The notes under the pieces were generated by a model. That model searched no databases. It was not told the origin of the DNA and worked only from the letters and a program-made list of their open reading frames with translations. A stretch of 5,070 nucleotides of DNA. Origin: Bacteroidota bacterium (lineage in GTDB: Bacteria > Bacteroidota > Bacteroidia > AKYH767-A > CANKSK01). Of the stretch, positions 5,055 through 5,070 are shown one piece after another. The DNA lies in NCBI GenBank assembly GCA_947485425.1, contig CANKSK010000112.1:1-5070 (forward strand), written 5' to 3'. Positions within the stretch are counted from its first letter, which is position 1, and every line of letters starts with the position of its first letter. Both the position numbers and the translations under genes were made by a program.

Positions 5055-5070
5055 AAAATTCTATGAATAT

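Overview
The window looks like ordinary chromosome from a low-GC member of the Bacteroidota. The evidence is an Omp28-family lipoprotein, a GreA/GreB-like protein of a type I know from this phylum, very weak Shine-Dalgarno signals, and four exact matches to the Bacteroidota sigma-A -7 element TAnnTTTG placed just upstream of genes. The genus cannot be resolved by reading alone; Chitinophaga-like or Saprospira-like lineages are possible.

Layout, left to right. Bases 1-110 hold what is probably the 3' end of a gene on the + strand, overlapping the next start by 8 bp. Bases 103-999 (+) encode an Omp28-related lipoprotein with a thioredoxin-like CxxC. It converges, across only 28 bp, on a minus-strand gene (1028-1942) for a stand-alone seven-bladed WD40 propeller. 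The WD40 gene diverges from trhO (2067-3119, +), the tRNA U34 hydroxylase of the rhodanese superfamily. The 124-bp divergent gap has one -7 element for each direction and a perfect 18-bp AT-rich palindrome. A GreA/GreB-like protein (3217-3675, +) and a VOC-fold protein (3812-4234, +) follow, separated by two tandem inverted repeats, the second resembling an intrinsic terminator. A flavin reductase of the ferredoxin-NADP reductase superfamily (4285-5004, -) converges on the VOC gene and has its own promoter at the right edge.

The genes appear to be mostly single-gene transcription units and I see no shared pathway. The themes are housekeeping: tRNA modification, transcription and redox. I see no mobile element, CRISPR array, RNA gene or multi-gene defence or biosynthetic system, and I do not claim a new system.

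The observations most worth following are at promoter and start-codon level. trhO appears to be transcribed almost without a leader from a promoter flanked by the palindrome. Two longest-ORF starts (VOC and WD40) are contradicted by -7 elements lying inside the extra codons. The flavoprotein seems to use a TTG start. At protein level, the Gre-like factor keeps the acidic D-x-x-E pair of true Gre factors, and the VOC protein has Asn where Glu is usual near its C-terminus.
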